Assembly: GCA_023659785.1 (NCBI GenBank)
Contig: JAGXOR010000005.1
Location: forward strand, 1-25,887
From: Methanomicrobia archaeon LH_S13
GTDB lineage: Archaea; Halobacteriota; Syntropharchaeia; Alkanophagales; Methanospirareceae
DNA: 25,887 nucleotides
Reading direction: 5' to 3'
The notes beneath the pieces are model-generated. The model was not told the DNA's origin. It searched no databases and saw only the letters and a program-made list of their open reading frames with translations. A program made the translations under genes and the position numbers. Below, piece after piece: positions 1-7,778 of this stretch. Position 1 is the first letter of the stretch; each line of letters opens with the position of its first letter.

Positions 1-647
1 TTATAGAACTGGTTGATGCTCTTTGCAACCCCACCCTTAACAACAATCGGTAGCTTGCCGATGTTATTTACCATAGTTATGAGGTTGCGAACTCCGATGT
101 CTATTCCTACTATCCGCTCTTTGTTTCGCTCTATAACCTTAATAACTTTCTCATAAACAATTTCAAGCATGTATCCCGCTCCTTTTGGAATAATCCGTAC
201 TTCTCTTAGCCCTTCTTTTAGCCTCGTTTTTACTTTTAATCCAACCTTCTTCGGTAGAATAAGCCAACCGCCTTTTAGCTTTGCCTGCTGTTTCGTGAAT
301 ACAAGGATATGTTCTCCATTCTTCTCTTTGTAGTCCGGGATTCGGGGTTGTTCAAAGAACTTCTCCGGGTGAACCTTCCATACATTTATCGCTTTGAAAA
401 ACGACTTCCATGACTTATCAAGGAGCATCAGTACATGTTGCGCCGTCTGAGCAGGTAAAGCCCTGTAATTCTCGCTTTCCTCCAGCAGCAATTTATTCAA
501 TTCGTTATACCGTATCCACTTACCATTTTTGAAGAATTCCTGGCGAATAATGTAGTTTGCTTCGTTGTAAAGGTTCTTAGAAAGGTGGCATAGCTCACCA
601 ACTATATCGTCTTTCAACCAGATCTGTTCAGTTCTTCTTACTTTCAT
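1..647 (-). CDS. tnpB: TnpB-like RNA-guided nuclease (IS200/IS605 type), 3' part beyond the window
   Basis: Translating the minus strand from an ATG at 647 gives 215 open codons to the window edge. The N-terminus (MKVRRTEQIWLKDD) and the stretch NLYNEANYIIRQEFF around residues 25-39 fit the helical/wedge part of TnpB. At residues 181-189, GIDIGVRNL is the first RuvC block with catalytic Asp183, and GKLPIVVKGG follows. The usual full length is about 350-430 residues, so the other RuvC acidic residues and the zinc ribbon lie outside. A GGAGGT box sits 11 nt before the ATG. No tnpA is visible on the 5' side, so this may be a solo tnpB or an IS605-type copy whose tnpA is lost or outside. The family is known to cut DNA with a guide RNA made from the element's 3' end, which is not in the window. 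Confidence 0.9.
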   Translation of the reverse strand, partial: MKVRRTEQIWLKDDIVGELCHLSKNLYNEANYIIRQEFFKNGKWIRYNELNKLLLEESENYRALPAQTAQHVLMLLDKSWKSFFKAINVWKVHPEKFFEQPRIPDYKEKNGEHILVFTKQQAKLKGGWLILPKKVGLKVKTRLKEGLREVRIIPKGAGYMLEIVYEKVIKVIERNKERIVGIDIGVRNLITMVNNIGKLPIVVKGGVAKSINQFY

Positions 648-912
648 CCTTTAGTTTGACCTCCACTCTTATTCAGCTTCTCTAAATGAATGACACTATC
701 ACATGGATACATATAAAGCTTTTGGTGTATTATGTTAGACTATATTATTAAAACAGATGTCATAATTAATGGATACGTTGATTAGTGAAGAGGACGTCTT
801 CAAATAAATGCGATACATAATTGATACAAATAAATTCAAGGTCTAAGAGTTGAGAATTGGCTAAGGTAAATTGAAAGGCATTTTTTTTTATTATTCTCTT
901 CTCAAAAGGGAA
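648..912. other. Intergenic gap between tnpB and priS
   Basis: This 265-bp AT-rich gap has no convincing gene. It holds a small inverted repeat, GAAGA-GGACG-TCTTC, at 787-801 and a run of nine T at 881-889. The open frame of priS extends back to a TTG at 871, but that extension crosses the T run and reads as low-complexity sequence, so I treat it as noncoding. The gap probably includes the 5' boundary of the tnpB element. I could not identify an end motif. Confidence 0.5.
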
Positions 913-2217
913 ATGAACGAAAAAACAAAACTATTCGTGCGAAGAAAATTTGAAGAGTATTACAGACGTGCGAGGATAAGCATACCGAAAGATTTCTGGA
1001 TGCACGAATGGGGATTCGTCTTTTTAGACCACTACTTCCCGGAGAAGCTCGTGATGAGGCGGCACAAATCCTTTGCCACAGAGAAAGAGTTAGTGAATTA
1101 CCTCAGGGAGAATGCGCCTGCTCATGCATATCATTCCGCCGCTATTTACAAATATCCCGCAGCAGATATGGCAACTAAGGGATGGCTTGGCGCTGACCTG
1201 ATTTTTGACCTCGATGCTGACCATATCGTAAGTGAAGAAGAATTACAGAGGTATTCTTACGAGGATTTGTTAGGGCTCGTGAAAAAAGAAACAGTGAAGC
1301 TGATTGACTTTCTAATCAACGATTTTGGATTTCATGAAGAGGATATAGAACTGGTATTTTCAGGCTCACGCGGCTACCATATACATATAAAAACAGATGA
1401 GGTGCGAGGGCTCGGGAGCAGGGAAAGAAGGGAAATAGTTGATTATGTGATGGCAACGGGGCTCGATATGAAGGCGGTTCTGGTAGGAAAAACAGCAACA
1501 GCCGATTATGCCGTTAGAGAGCTGAGAAGGTGCACAGAATGCAATAAAATAACAACAAAAATGATTTGTCCTGCATGTGGAAGAGATACAATAAAGGTGG
1601 AAGGGAAAATGGGCAAAGAAGGAAGGGACGTGAGATTGTTGGCATCCGAGGGATGGGGGAAAAGACTTCGTAAGGGACTGCGGGATTTTTTTATTACTGA
1701 GATAATTGGACGAAGTGACGAGGAAGGGATAAAGCAATTAAGAGGGATGGGAATGACAAAAGAAATGGCAAAAAAAATAGTGAATATGACAAAAGAGGAG
1801 GGAATGGCAAAAAGAATAGAAAGAATGGAGGAGGGAAAACTTGGCTTTTTCCCTATGCCGGTATGGGCTAAAATAATAGAGAGGGAGAAAGTGAAGTCGG
1901 CAGATAGCCCCGATGCTCCCGTCACCGCGGACATAAAAAGACTTATAAGGCTGCCTACTTCGTTACATGGAAAATCCTCTTTAGAAGTAAAACCCGTGAG
2001 AATTGAAACCTTTGATGACTTCGACCCCTTAGAAGATGCAGTTGTATTCGGTGACTCGGCAGTTGAAATAACTGCGGTTCGGAATTCTACGATAAAGATG
2101 AAAGGCGAAAGATATAAGGTAGAAGCCCGCGAAATTGCTTCGGTACCCGAGCATGCTGCGATTTATTTCATGTGTAGAGGCGTTGCAGAGATTAAAGAAA
2201 AAAATTCGCCGGGATAG
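913..2217 (+). CDS. priS: DNA primase small (catalytic) subunit PriS
   Basis: This is the catalytic subunit of the archaeal/eukaryotic-type primase, which makes primers for replication together with PriL. I chose the ATG at 913 (preceded by AAGGGA), giving 434 residues; a TTG at 871 would add 14 doubtful ones. DLIFDLDADH at 95-104 holds the catalytic acidic residues, and SGSRGYHIH at 150-158 is the conserved nucleotide-binding block. Cys207, Cys210, Cys219 and Cys222 form the zinc knuckle, and IRLPTSLHGKSSLEVKPV near the C-terminus is the last conserved primase block. The length is slightly above the usual 350-420. It is convergent with the next gene, only 20 bp away. priL is not in the window. 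All key residues appear intact. Confidence 0.95.
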   Translation: MNEKTKLFVRRKFEEYYRRARISIPKDFWMHEWGFVFLDHYFPEKLVMRRHKSFATEKELVNYLRENAPAHAYHSAAIYKYPAADMATKGWLGADLIFDLDADHIVSEEELQRYSYEDLLGLVKKETVKLIDFLINDFGFHEEDIELVFSGSRGYHIHIKTDEVRGLGSRERREIVDYVMATGLDMKAVLVGKTATADYAVRELRRCTECNKITTKMICPACGRDTIKVEGKMGKEGRDVRLLASEGWGKRLRKGLRDFFITEIIGRSDEEGIKQLRGMGMTKEMAKKIVNMTKEEGMAKRIERMEEGKLGFFPMPVWAKIIEREKVKSADSPDAPVTADIKRLIRLPTSLHGKSSLEVKPVRIETFDDFDPLEDAVVFGDSAVEITAVRNSTIKMKGERYKVEAREIASVPEHAAIYFMCRGVAEIKEKNSPG

Positions 2218-2227
2218 TCAGCGAATT
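2203..2227 (+). terminator. Hairpin spanning the priS stop codon
   Basis: AATTCGC (2203-2209) and GCGAATT (2221-2227) form a perfect 7-bp stem around an 11-nt loop that contains the TAG stop of priS. It lies between two convergent genes, so it could mark both 3' ends. There is no strong T run after it, so the terminator role is an inference. Confidence 0.35.
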
Positions 2228-2237
2228 AATATAAGAC

Positions 2238-3635
2238 TTAATACACCGGTGTGATTCCCAAAGCCTCTATCGCAGCATCTATCGTCACATCTATCAGCAA
2301 AGACACCGAAGGCTCGTAGCATCGTTCCATGTTTCTTATCTCCGCTGCGGTTATACCTGCACGTATGGCAAGTCCCAACTCGTTTACACGTTCAGCAACC
2401 CCGGTTTCACCGACCATTTGCGCTCCTATCAATTTCCTGGTGTATGCATCGAAGATCAATTTTAAGGTGAGAGGCGTCGCACCAGGGAAGTATCTTGCCT
2501 TTATAAGTTTCGTTGCCTTACCACTTATTGTTTTAATTCCTGCGCGGCTTGCCGCTTCAGATGTAACACCTACCGAACCTATCAAGACACCTCCGACATC
2601 TGCTACTATTGGACCAAAACAATACCCATAAGGGGAATATAAACCTGGTTGCTCACTAATATCGCTAAGTATGTTATCAGCTATAACCATAGCTTGAGTG
2701 ACAGCAGTAGATGCAAGTTGATTCAGTCTCGGACGGTGCGTGATGCCATCTACAACTTCTGTACAGTCACCAACCGCATATACATTGTTTATATGTCGCC
2801 TTCCTTTTTTAACGTGCATTGCTCTATCCGTGACTATTCCTCCACTTTCTCCTGTATCTACTCCCGCTTTCCATGCGAGGTCTATCTCAGGGACTATCCA
2901 TTTGCCGATTATAACTATATCTGCCGGAATCTCCTCTTTCTCCTCTTCCCTTTCTCCTATCACCACAGATTTCGCCCATCCCTCATGTCCTTTTATCGCG
3001 GTTATCTCTCTTCTATCGAGAATAAATCTTACGCCCTCTTTTTCCATCCGTTCTTTGATCATGTCACCTAGGTCAGGGTCTAAGCTGGAAGGCAGCAAAG
3101 AAGGCGGTCCGCCATGAAGCGTTATCTCCAATCCTCGCGTTGAGAAAGCGGCTGCTGCTTGCAATCCTATAATACCACGACCACGAATATAAGCGTTTTT
3201 CACTCCCTCCTTATTCAAAGCAGCTTCTATCTTTTCCGCATCATCCTCGTTATTAAACGTGTAAACACCTTCGAGTTCCGTTTCTTTCACGAATTGTTTT
3301 CTCCCAGTTGCTATAACGAGAAAATCATATTTTAGCACCTCGCCTGTTTTAAGTGTCACACTACTCTGTTCTAAATTTAACTTCGTTACCTCTGTCTCAG
3401 TTCTGAAATCAACGCCCTGGTCGCGGAAGAACTGCGGCTTGTTTATCTCTGTTCTGTCTATGTCATACCAGCCACGCAAAGCAAAAGGCAATCCGCAAGT
3501 GGATACCCAACCGCTTTTCTCTCGCTTTAATATCGTGAAGTCCATCTCCTCCTCTTTGCCCTTCCTTGCAAGTAAGTTCCTCAACACGTATATCCCGGCA
3601 ATGCCACCACCAACAATAACAATCTTTTTTGCCAT
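2238..3635 (-). CDS. FAD-dependent pyridine nucleotide-disulfide oxidoreductase (CoA-disulfide reductase / NADH oxidase-like)
   Basis: A soluble two-dinucleotide-fold flavoenzyme of 465 residues. The open frame starts at 3659, but I chose the ATG at 3635 because GGGAGGAGAAAA precedes it and the FAD fold (KKIVIVGGGIAGIYVLRN) begins immediately after. STCGLPF near residues 44-50 places a cysteine where CoA-disulfide reductases and NADH oxidases carry the redox-active Cys (CGxP). GRGIIGLQAAAA is the second (NAD(P)H) GxGxxG fold, and NNVYAVGDCTEV is the second FAD-binding block. A C-terminal dimerisation domain follows. The family reduces CoA disulfide, O2 or polysulfide with NAD(P)H; which substrate applies here cannot be read from sequence. 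It is monocistronic, with priS convergent and L5 upstream in the same direction. Confidence 0.85.
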   Translation of the reverse strand: MAKKIVIVGGGIAGIYVLRNLLARKGKEEEMDFTILKREKSGWVSTCGLPFALRGWYDIDRTEINKPQFFRDQGVDFRTETEVTKLNLEQSSVTLKTGEVLKYDFLVIATGRKQFVKETELEGVYTFNNEDDAEKIEAALNKEGVKNAYIRGRGIIGLQAAAAFSTRGLEITLHGGPPSLLPSSLDPDLGDMIKERMEKEGVRFILDRREITAIKGHEGWAKSVVIGEREEEKEEIPADIVIIGKWIVPEIDLAWKAGVDTGESGGIVTDRAMHVKKGRRHINNVYAVGDCTEVVDGITHRPRLNQLASTAVTQAMVIADNILSDISEQPGLYSPYGYCFGPIVADVGGVLIGSVGVTSEAASRAGIKTISGKATKLIKARYFPGATPLTLKLIFDAYTRKLIGAQMVGETGVAERVNELGLAIRAGITAAEIRNMERCYEPSVSLLIDVTIDAAIEALGITPVY

Positions 3636-3714
3636 TTTTCTCCTCCCTCTCATCTTCAACTTTCGATATTTTAAATGAAGGTAAAAGCATAAATAATTAG
3701 TGGTTTTAGTGTTT

Positions 3715-4239
3715 TTACTCTTCCACCACTTCTACGCCATATTTCTTTTCGAGAAACGCAATGCCCTCCTCCTTATTTATTCTTTGTTTACCCGGCACCT
3801 TCTTCTGTTGTATTCTTCTCTCTTTTATTCGATAGCCAGGTCTTTTCAATGACACCGAAACATCCATTCCGTATATTCCTACTTTGGGATCATAATGAAT
3901 ACCAAAGTCGGTGTGTTCTGCGATGCCAAAGGAGAAATTACCATAGGTGTCAAATTGACTCATAAGAAGTTTATCCTGTATTTTAAAACACCGATTAAGG
4001 AAATTATTTGCACGTTCTCTTCTCAGCGAGACTTTACAAGCAATGGCTTCGCCTTTTTTTATACCAAATGGCTGCATAGTTCTCTTAGCCTGTCTCTTAA
4101 TCGGCTTTTGACTCGCAATGCGTTCTAAAAGCTTCTCTACTTTTGCTAACTTCTCTCCACCCTCACCTACACTCATATTTATAACTACTTTATCTACCTC
4201 TATTCTCCGCATCGGGTTTGCTGCTATTCTTTCTTTCAT
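3715..4239 (-). CDS. rpl5: Large ribosomal subunit protein L5 (uL5)
   Basis: 174 residues, the normal archaeal length. The N-terminus RRIEVDKVVINMSVGEGGE is the L5 signature that contacts 5S rRNA, and the middle and end (AEHTDFGIHYDPKVGIYGMDV, then KRPGYRIKERR) match archaeal L5. It lies 42 bp downstream of S4e in the same direction and is probably co-transcribed with it. No clear Shine-Dalgarno precedes the ATG at 4239. In most archaea this pair is part of the long spc-type ribosomal operon with L14, L24, S14 and S8. Here neither L24 nor S14 is adjacent, and downstream is an unrelated flavoprotein. Confidence 0.96.
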   Translation of the reverse strand: MKERIAANPMRRIEVDKVVINMSVGEGGEKLAKVEKLLERIASQKPIKRQAKRTMQPFGIKKGEAIACKVSLRRERANNFLNRCFKIQDKLLMSQFDTYGNFSFGIAEHTDFGIHYDPKVGIYGMDVSVSLKRPGYRIKERRIQQKKVPGKQRINKEEGIAFLEKKYGVEVVEE

Positions 4240-4281
4240 TTCGTATTGTTTAGTATTTCGGATTTGAGATTTAGTTAGTAT

Positions 4282-5004
4282 TTAACTAACCATTGGTATC
4301 TCCACTTTTTCTTCTCCTACCACAAAGACATAATCATCTATCGCCTCAAAACTCTCTTCGCTTTTAGGGGGTTTTATTTTCACTATATTTGGCTCTGAAC
4401 TTCGTACTACTTTTATCTCCTCTATTTCTCCCGTCTGAGCAGAATGCTTCCCGCCCATCACCGTCACTTTACTCCCCTCTTTATATGCAAAATGCTGCAA
4501 TATTTCGCTATCAGGAAGTGAAATCGTCAATGAATCATGCGTTTTTATCTTCCCCGCAAACTCTTCTCCCGGAAGAATGTTCCTGCAATCGTGCAGGTTC
4601 AACTGTGTCCTTCCTTCTTTTAGCATTCTCTTCCCGTTCACGCGGCACAGTTTCTTGGATGTCGCTTCTTCCGTCACCTTCATCAGTGATAATTTCCATT
4701 TTTTGTCCAGCAGCACCATATAATTGGCTTTTATGTGTGGAAGGGAAAGAATGTCAAAGATACCAACAGGGAACTTGTGGTCTTTTCTCACTATTCCATT
4801 AACCATAACGTTACCTTCATTCAATATCCTTTTCGTTTCCTTACTATTGTCCACTAAGTTCAGCATATCCCTTACGAGCAAAAGCAAAGGCACGCTTCTA
4901 TTTTCTGGATGCGGTCCTGGTCGGGGTTTTACAGTCCAGTAGGCGGTTTTTCTTTCTATTCGCCAGCTACGAGGTACTGCTATTCTCTTTTGATGTTTTC
5001 CCAT
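4282..5004 (-). CDS. rps4e: Small ribosomal subunit protein S4e
   Basis: 240 residues, normal for the family. The start MGKHQKRIAVPRSW is the typical S4e N-terminus. It is followed by an S4-type RNA-binding region (around residues 45-105, NEGNVMVNGIVRKDHKFPVG) and a KOW-like segment with GSKVTVMGGKHSAQTGEIEEI near 178-198. It heads the S4e-L5 unit. A TATA-like stretch (ATATATTTAAAAATA on the minus strand, about 5030-5045) lies some 30 bp before the ATG at 5004 and there is no Shine-Dalgarno, so the transcript probably has a very short leader. Confidence 0.96.
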   Translation of the reverse strand: MGKHQKRIAVPRSWRIERKTAYWTVKPRPGPHPENRSVPLLLLVRDMLNLVDNSKETKRILNEGNVMVNGIVRKDHKFPVGIFDILSLPHIKANYMVLLDKKWKLSLMKVTEEATSKKLCRVNGKRMLKEGRTQLNLHDCRNILPGEEFAGKIKTHDSLTISLPDSEILQHFAYKEGSKVTVMGGKHSAQTGEIEEIKVVRSSEPNIVKIKPPKSEESFEAIDDYVFVVGEEKVEIPMVS

Positions 5005-5029
5005 TTTGACTAAACTACATATTATCGTA

Positions 5030-5045
5030 TTTTTAAATATATCTA
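5030..5045 (-). promoter_or_regulatory. TATA-like box for S4e-L5
   Basis: The minus strand reads ATATATTTAAAAATAC about 30 bp upstream of the S4e ATG. Archaeal transcription starts about 25 bp downstream of the TATA centre, which would put the start within roughly 10 nt of the ATG. This fits the missing Shine-Dalgarno. Confidence 0.45.
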
Positions 5046-5085
5046 CGTTGCATTCTATTTAAAGGAAATTATAAATGGCAGAAAA

Positions 5086-5199
5086 ATGAAAGATGAATTC
5101 TCAGAGGAGGTTTTCTTTTCTCATTCCATATCCGAACTCGTTCAATTGGCAGAGGAGTTGGACGCTGATTTTGAAGATGTAGCAGGGCATCAAAATTAG
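5086..5199 (+). CDS. Possible 37-residue small protein
   Basis: ATG at 5086 to TAG at 5197-5199 encodes 37 acidic residues (MKDEFSEEVFF, then SISELVQLAEELDADFEDVA). The composition looks like a real short helix rather than noise. A better-placed ribosome site (AAAGGAAATTATAA) precedes another ATG at 5075, but that frame gives only MAEK and then a TGA that overlaps this start (AAATGA). This could mean translational coupling, a one-base frameshift, or no gene at all. I recognise no family. It lies in the 293-bp gap between the S4e and cdc48 genes, opposite to both. Confidence 0.25.
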   Translation: MKDEFSEEVFFSHSISELVQLAEELDADFEDVAGHQN

Positions 5200-5243
5200 A
5201 CCAGTATGTATTAGGGTCCTACACGGTATCCAAATAGTCAAGG

Positions 5244-5301
5244 TTTTTACCTTCGGTAAAAAAGTTGTTGATAAAACTTTTCTTTTTAAGAAAAGTTTTA
5301 T
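5244..5301 (-). terminator. Double hairpin at the 3' end of cdc48
   Basis: ATAAAACTTTTCTT (5271-5284) and AAGAAAAGTTTTAT (5288-5301) form a perfect 14-bp stem with a 3-nt loop. It overlaps the cdc48 stop codon at 5298-5300. Further on the minus strand come a TTTTTT run and a second inverted repeat, TTTTTACC (5244-5251) with GGTAAAAA (5255-5262). The stem with U-rich sequence after it looks like a transcription terminator or an mRNA 3'-end stabiliser for cdc48. Confidence 0.6.
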
Positions 5302-7505
5302 GCGTAAGCATATTTCACGAAATCCTCTGCTTTTCCTTCGAAATCCTCCTGTGCTTCTGGCGTTACAGTTGGTCTTATGCTCTTAATCGCAGATTCAAAA
5401 TGCTCCTTTTTTACCACTATGTTCTTTATTGCCTCTTCCACGTGCTCTTCACTTATTCCCGATGTGATAAACTCACGTAAAGCACTCATCACCGATTCTC
5501 TAACGATTGCTTCTATATCTGCACCGACATATCCATCTGTCCTTTTTGCAAGTTCCTCTACATCCACGTCCTCTCCTACCGGCTTGCCCTTCAGATGAAC
5601 CTCAAAAATTTTCTTTCTCCCTTCTATATCCGGCGGTTGTATATACATCAATCGGTCAAGCCTTCCGGGTCGCAGTAATGCTGGGTCTACCATGTCAGGT
5701 CTGTTTGTCGCCGCTATGATAATCACATCTTTTAGCTCTTCCAATCCATCCATCGCAGTCAACATCTGTGAAACCACTCGCTCTGTTACATGCGAATCAA
5801 AACCTGCGCTTCTCATCGGTGCAATTGAATCTAATTCATCGAGGAAAATAATACAGGGTGCGGCTTGTTTCGCCTTCCTGAAAATCTCGCGAACTGCCTT
5901 CTCTGACTCGCCCACCCATTTTGACAAGAGCTCAGGTCCTTTTATCGAAATGAAATTCGCTTCGGTCGCATTCGCTACCGCCTTCACCAGCATCGTTTTC
6001 CCTGTTCCCGGCGCTCCAAACAAGAGGATACCTTTTGGTGGTTTTGTATTTAACCGAGAAAAAACATTGGGGTATTTAAGTGGCCATTCCACGACTTCTT
6101 TTAAATCCTGTTTCGTATGCTCCAAGCCGCCTATATCTTCCCACTTCACATTCGGCACTTCTACAAATACTTCGCGGAGTGCAGAAGGCTCCGTGTTTTT
6201 TAACGCCTCACTGAAATCTTCTTTTGTTATCTTCAGCTTTTCCATCACTTCCGGTGGTATTTCCTTCTCTATGTCTATTTCCGGGAGTATTTTCCGTAGT
6301 GCGTACATTGCTGCTTCTTTACATAACGTAGCGAGGTCAGCACCGACAAATCCATGCGTGAGATCGGCGAGCTCCTTAAGATTTACGTCCTCTGCTAACG
6401 GCATTCCTCTCGAATGCACTTGCAATATCTCTTCACGACCATTCCTGTTTGAAATACCTATTTCTATCTCGCGGTCAAAACGACCTCCTCTTCTCAATGC
6501 TTTATCAAGTGCATTTACCCTATTCGTAGCGCCGACTACCACTACTTGCCCCCTTGATTCCAGACCATCCATTAAAGAGAGAAGTTGGGCTACTACTCGC
6601 CTTTCCACTTCCCCTGTTGTCTCGCCACGCTTCGGTGCAATGGAATCCAATTCATCAATAAAAATAATAGAAGGAGCTTTTTTACCCGCTTCCTCAAATA
6701 CATCTCGCAGGTGTTTCTCACTTTCCCCGTAAAACTTACTCATTATCTCAGGACCAGAAATAGAATAGAAATTAGCGTCGGTCTCGCTTGCCACCGCTTT
6801 TGCTATTAACGTCTTTCCAGTTCCCGGTGGTCCATGCAGGAGAACACCTTTCGGTGGCTCTATCCCCAACCGCTCGAATAGCTCAGGATGCCTTAGTGGC
6901 AGTTCTATCATCTCCCTTATCATCCCTATTTCTCGCTTTAGTCCACCAACATCTTCGTAAGTCACGTGAGGAACGCCTATCGCCTCTTCTCTTGCCTTAC
7001 GAAGCACGATTTCAGTATCTATTTGCGGTATTACCGTGCCTAAAGGAACCGTGTTAGTAACGACAAAAGTAATGGGATTACCAAGCATCTCCACGCGTAT
7101 GATTTGCCCTTTTGTAATTGGACGTCCTTTCAAAATCCTTGCTATGTATCTCTCGCCACCTGCAATTCTTACAGGCTGTGTAGGCTCAAGCATAACTCTT
7201 TTTGCTTCCTTCACCCTTGTCTTCTTCACGTGTACGCGGTCATCTATGGCAACACCGGTATTACTCCTTATGCTCCCGTCTATACGTATTATTGCTTTAT
7301 TGCTGTCAGGAGAATAGCCAGGCCATACAATTGCAGTAGCAACGTTCTTACCTTCTATTTCTATTACATCTCCGCTTACAATTCCAAGTTTACGCATCGT
7401 TTCTGTATCTATTCTTGCTATTCCTCTGCCAGCATCTCGATGATACGCCTCTGCTACTCTCAATACCGCTGACTTCTCTTTCCCTTCCTCGCCTTTGTCT
7501 TTCAT
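5298..7505 (-). CDS. cdc48: Cdc48/VAT-type AAA+ ATPase (unfoldase)
   Basis: 735 residues, the normal length for archaeal VAT/p97. Residues 1-180 form the substrate-binding N domain (double-psi beta-barrel plus a small barrel). Ring D1 has Walker A GPPGTGKT at 225-232 and Walker B IIFIDELDS near 280-288. Ring D2 has Walker A GAPGTGKT at 497-504 and Walker B IIFLDELDS near 552-560. Arginine-finger/sensor blocks (GATNR..., AATNRPD..., RPGRLDR) are intact. The hexamer unfolds proteins, often for the proteasome. The chain ends in ...KYAYA, which places a penultimate Tyr where proteasome-docking tails (HbYX) have one, though the preceding Ala is a weak match. GAGGGAG directly abuts the ATG, and a TATA-like TTTATAAATTT lies about 30 bp upstream. 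Confidence 0.97.
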   Translation of the reverse strand: MKDKGEEGKEKSAVLRVAEAYHRDAGRGIARIDTETMRKLGIVSGDVIEIEGKNVATAIVWPGYSPDSNKAIIRIDGSIRSNTGVAIDDRVHVKKTRVKEAKRVMLEPTQPVRIAGGERYIARILKGRPITKGQIIRVEMLGNPITFVVTNTVPLGTVIPQIDTEIVLRKAREEAIGVPHVTYEDVGGLKREIGMIREMIELPLRHPELFERLGIEPPKGVLLHGPPGTGKTLIAKAVASETDANFYSISGPEIMSKFYGESEKHLRDVFEEAGKKAPSIIFIDELDSIAPKRGETTGEVERRVVAQLLSLMDGLESRGQVVVVGATNRVNALDKALRRGGRFDREIEIGISNRNGREEILQVHSRGMPLAEDVNLKELADLTHGFVGADLATLCKEAAMYALRKILPEIDIEKEIPPEVMEKLKITKEDFSEALKNTEPSALREVFVEVPNVKWEDIGGLEHTKQDLKEVVEWPLKYPNVFSRLNTKPPKGILLFGAPGTGKTMLVKAVANATEANFISIKGPELLSKWVGESEKAVREIFRKAKQAAPCIIFLDELDSIAPMRSAGFDSHVTERVVSQMLTAMDGLEELKDVIIIAATNRPDMVDPALLRPGRLDRLMYIQPPDIEGRKKIFEVHLKGKPVGEDVDVEELAKRTDGYVGADIEAIVRESVMSALREFITSGISEEHVEEAIKNIVVKKEHFESAIKSIRPTVTPEAQEDFEGKAEDFVKYAYA

Positions 7506-7532
7506 CTCCCTCTTTATTTATTATTGATGTGT

Positions 7533-7544
7533 AAATTTATAAAC
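7533..7544 (-). promoter_or_regulatory. TATA-like box for cdc48
   Basis: The minus strand reads GTTTATAAATTT about 30 bp before the cdc48 ATG (7505). The predicted leader is under about 12 nt and would contain the GAGGGAG motif touching the start codon. Confidence 0.45.
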
Positions 7545-7742
7545 TTCTAATATATGCTCATAACTCTTCTTCAAGACTTCAAAACATTCAAAATTTCGCT
7601 AACGGTGTCAAACTTTCTTTTCCAAAGAATGTTTGTTTATTCAAGGTCTATAATTTCTCCTTTTTCCTCTCTAACGCCCTTTTTATTCCGGCTTCGCATC
7701 TTCCATTTTTACACCTTCTTTTTTATTCTTCTTTTTTCGTAG

Positions 7743-7767
7743 TTATATTTAATATTTGAGAAATATT
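7743..7767 (+). promoter_or_regulatory. TATA-like box plus palindrome before the alpha-mannosidase
   Basis: TTATATTTAATA (7743-7754) is a TATA-like box centred about 30 bp before the ATG at 7779. It overlaps a perfect inverted repeat, AATATTT-GAG-AAATATT (7751-7767). The start has no Shine-Dalgarno, so the message is probably leaderless or nearly so. A protein binding the palindrome would cover the region between TATA box and transcript start, which suggests a repressor site. No regulator gene is adjacent. Confidence 0.45.
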
Positions 7768-7778
7768 AACTAAGAGTT

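Noticed and set aside
871..912. TTG start giving a 14-residue longer PriS
   Set aside because: The extension crosses a T9 run and reads GIFFYYSLL. The ATG at 913 has a better ribosome site and fits the family length.
1316..1934. Three long minus-strand open frames inside priS
   Set aside because: They lie opposite a well-conserved primase gene, are rich in Ser/Pro/Phe as expected for antisense of a Lys/Glu/Arg-rich gene, and match no family.
5692..6732. A 346-codon plus-strand open frame inside cdc48
   Set aside because: It is the antisense of the conserved D1-D2 rings of Cdc48. Its length only reflects codon bias of the real gene.
7554..7742. A 62-codon plus-strand frame in the gap before the mannosidase
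   Set aside because: It is Phe/Ser/Leu-rich low-complexity sequence, has no ribosome site and covers the cdc48 promoter.
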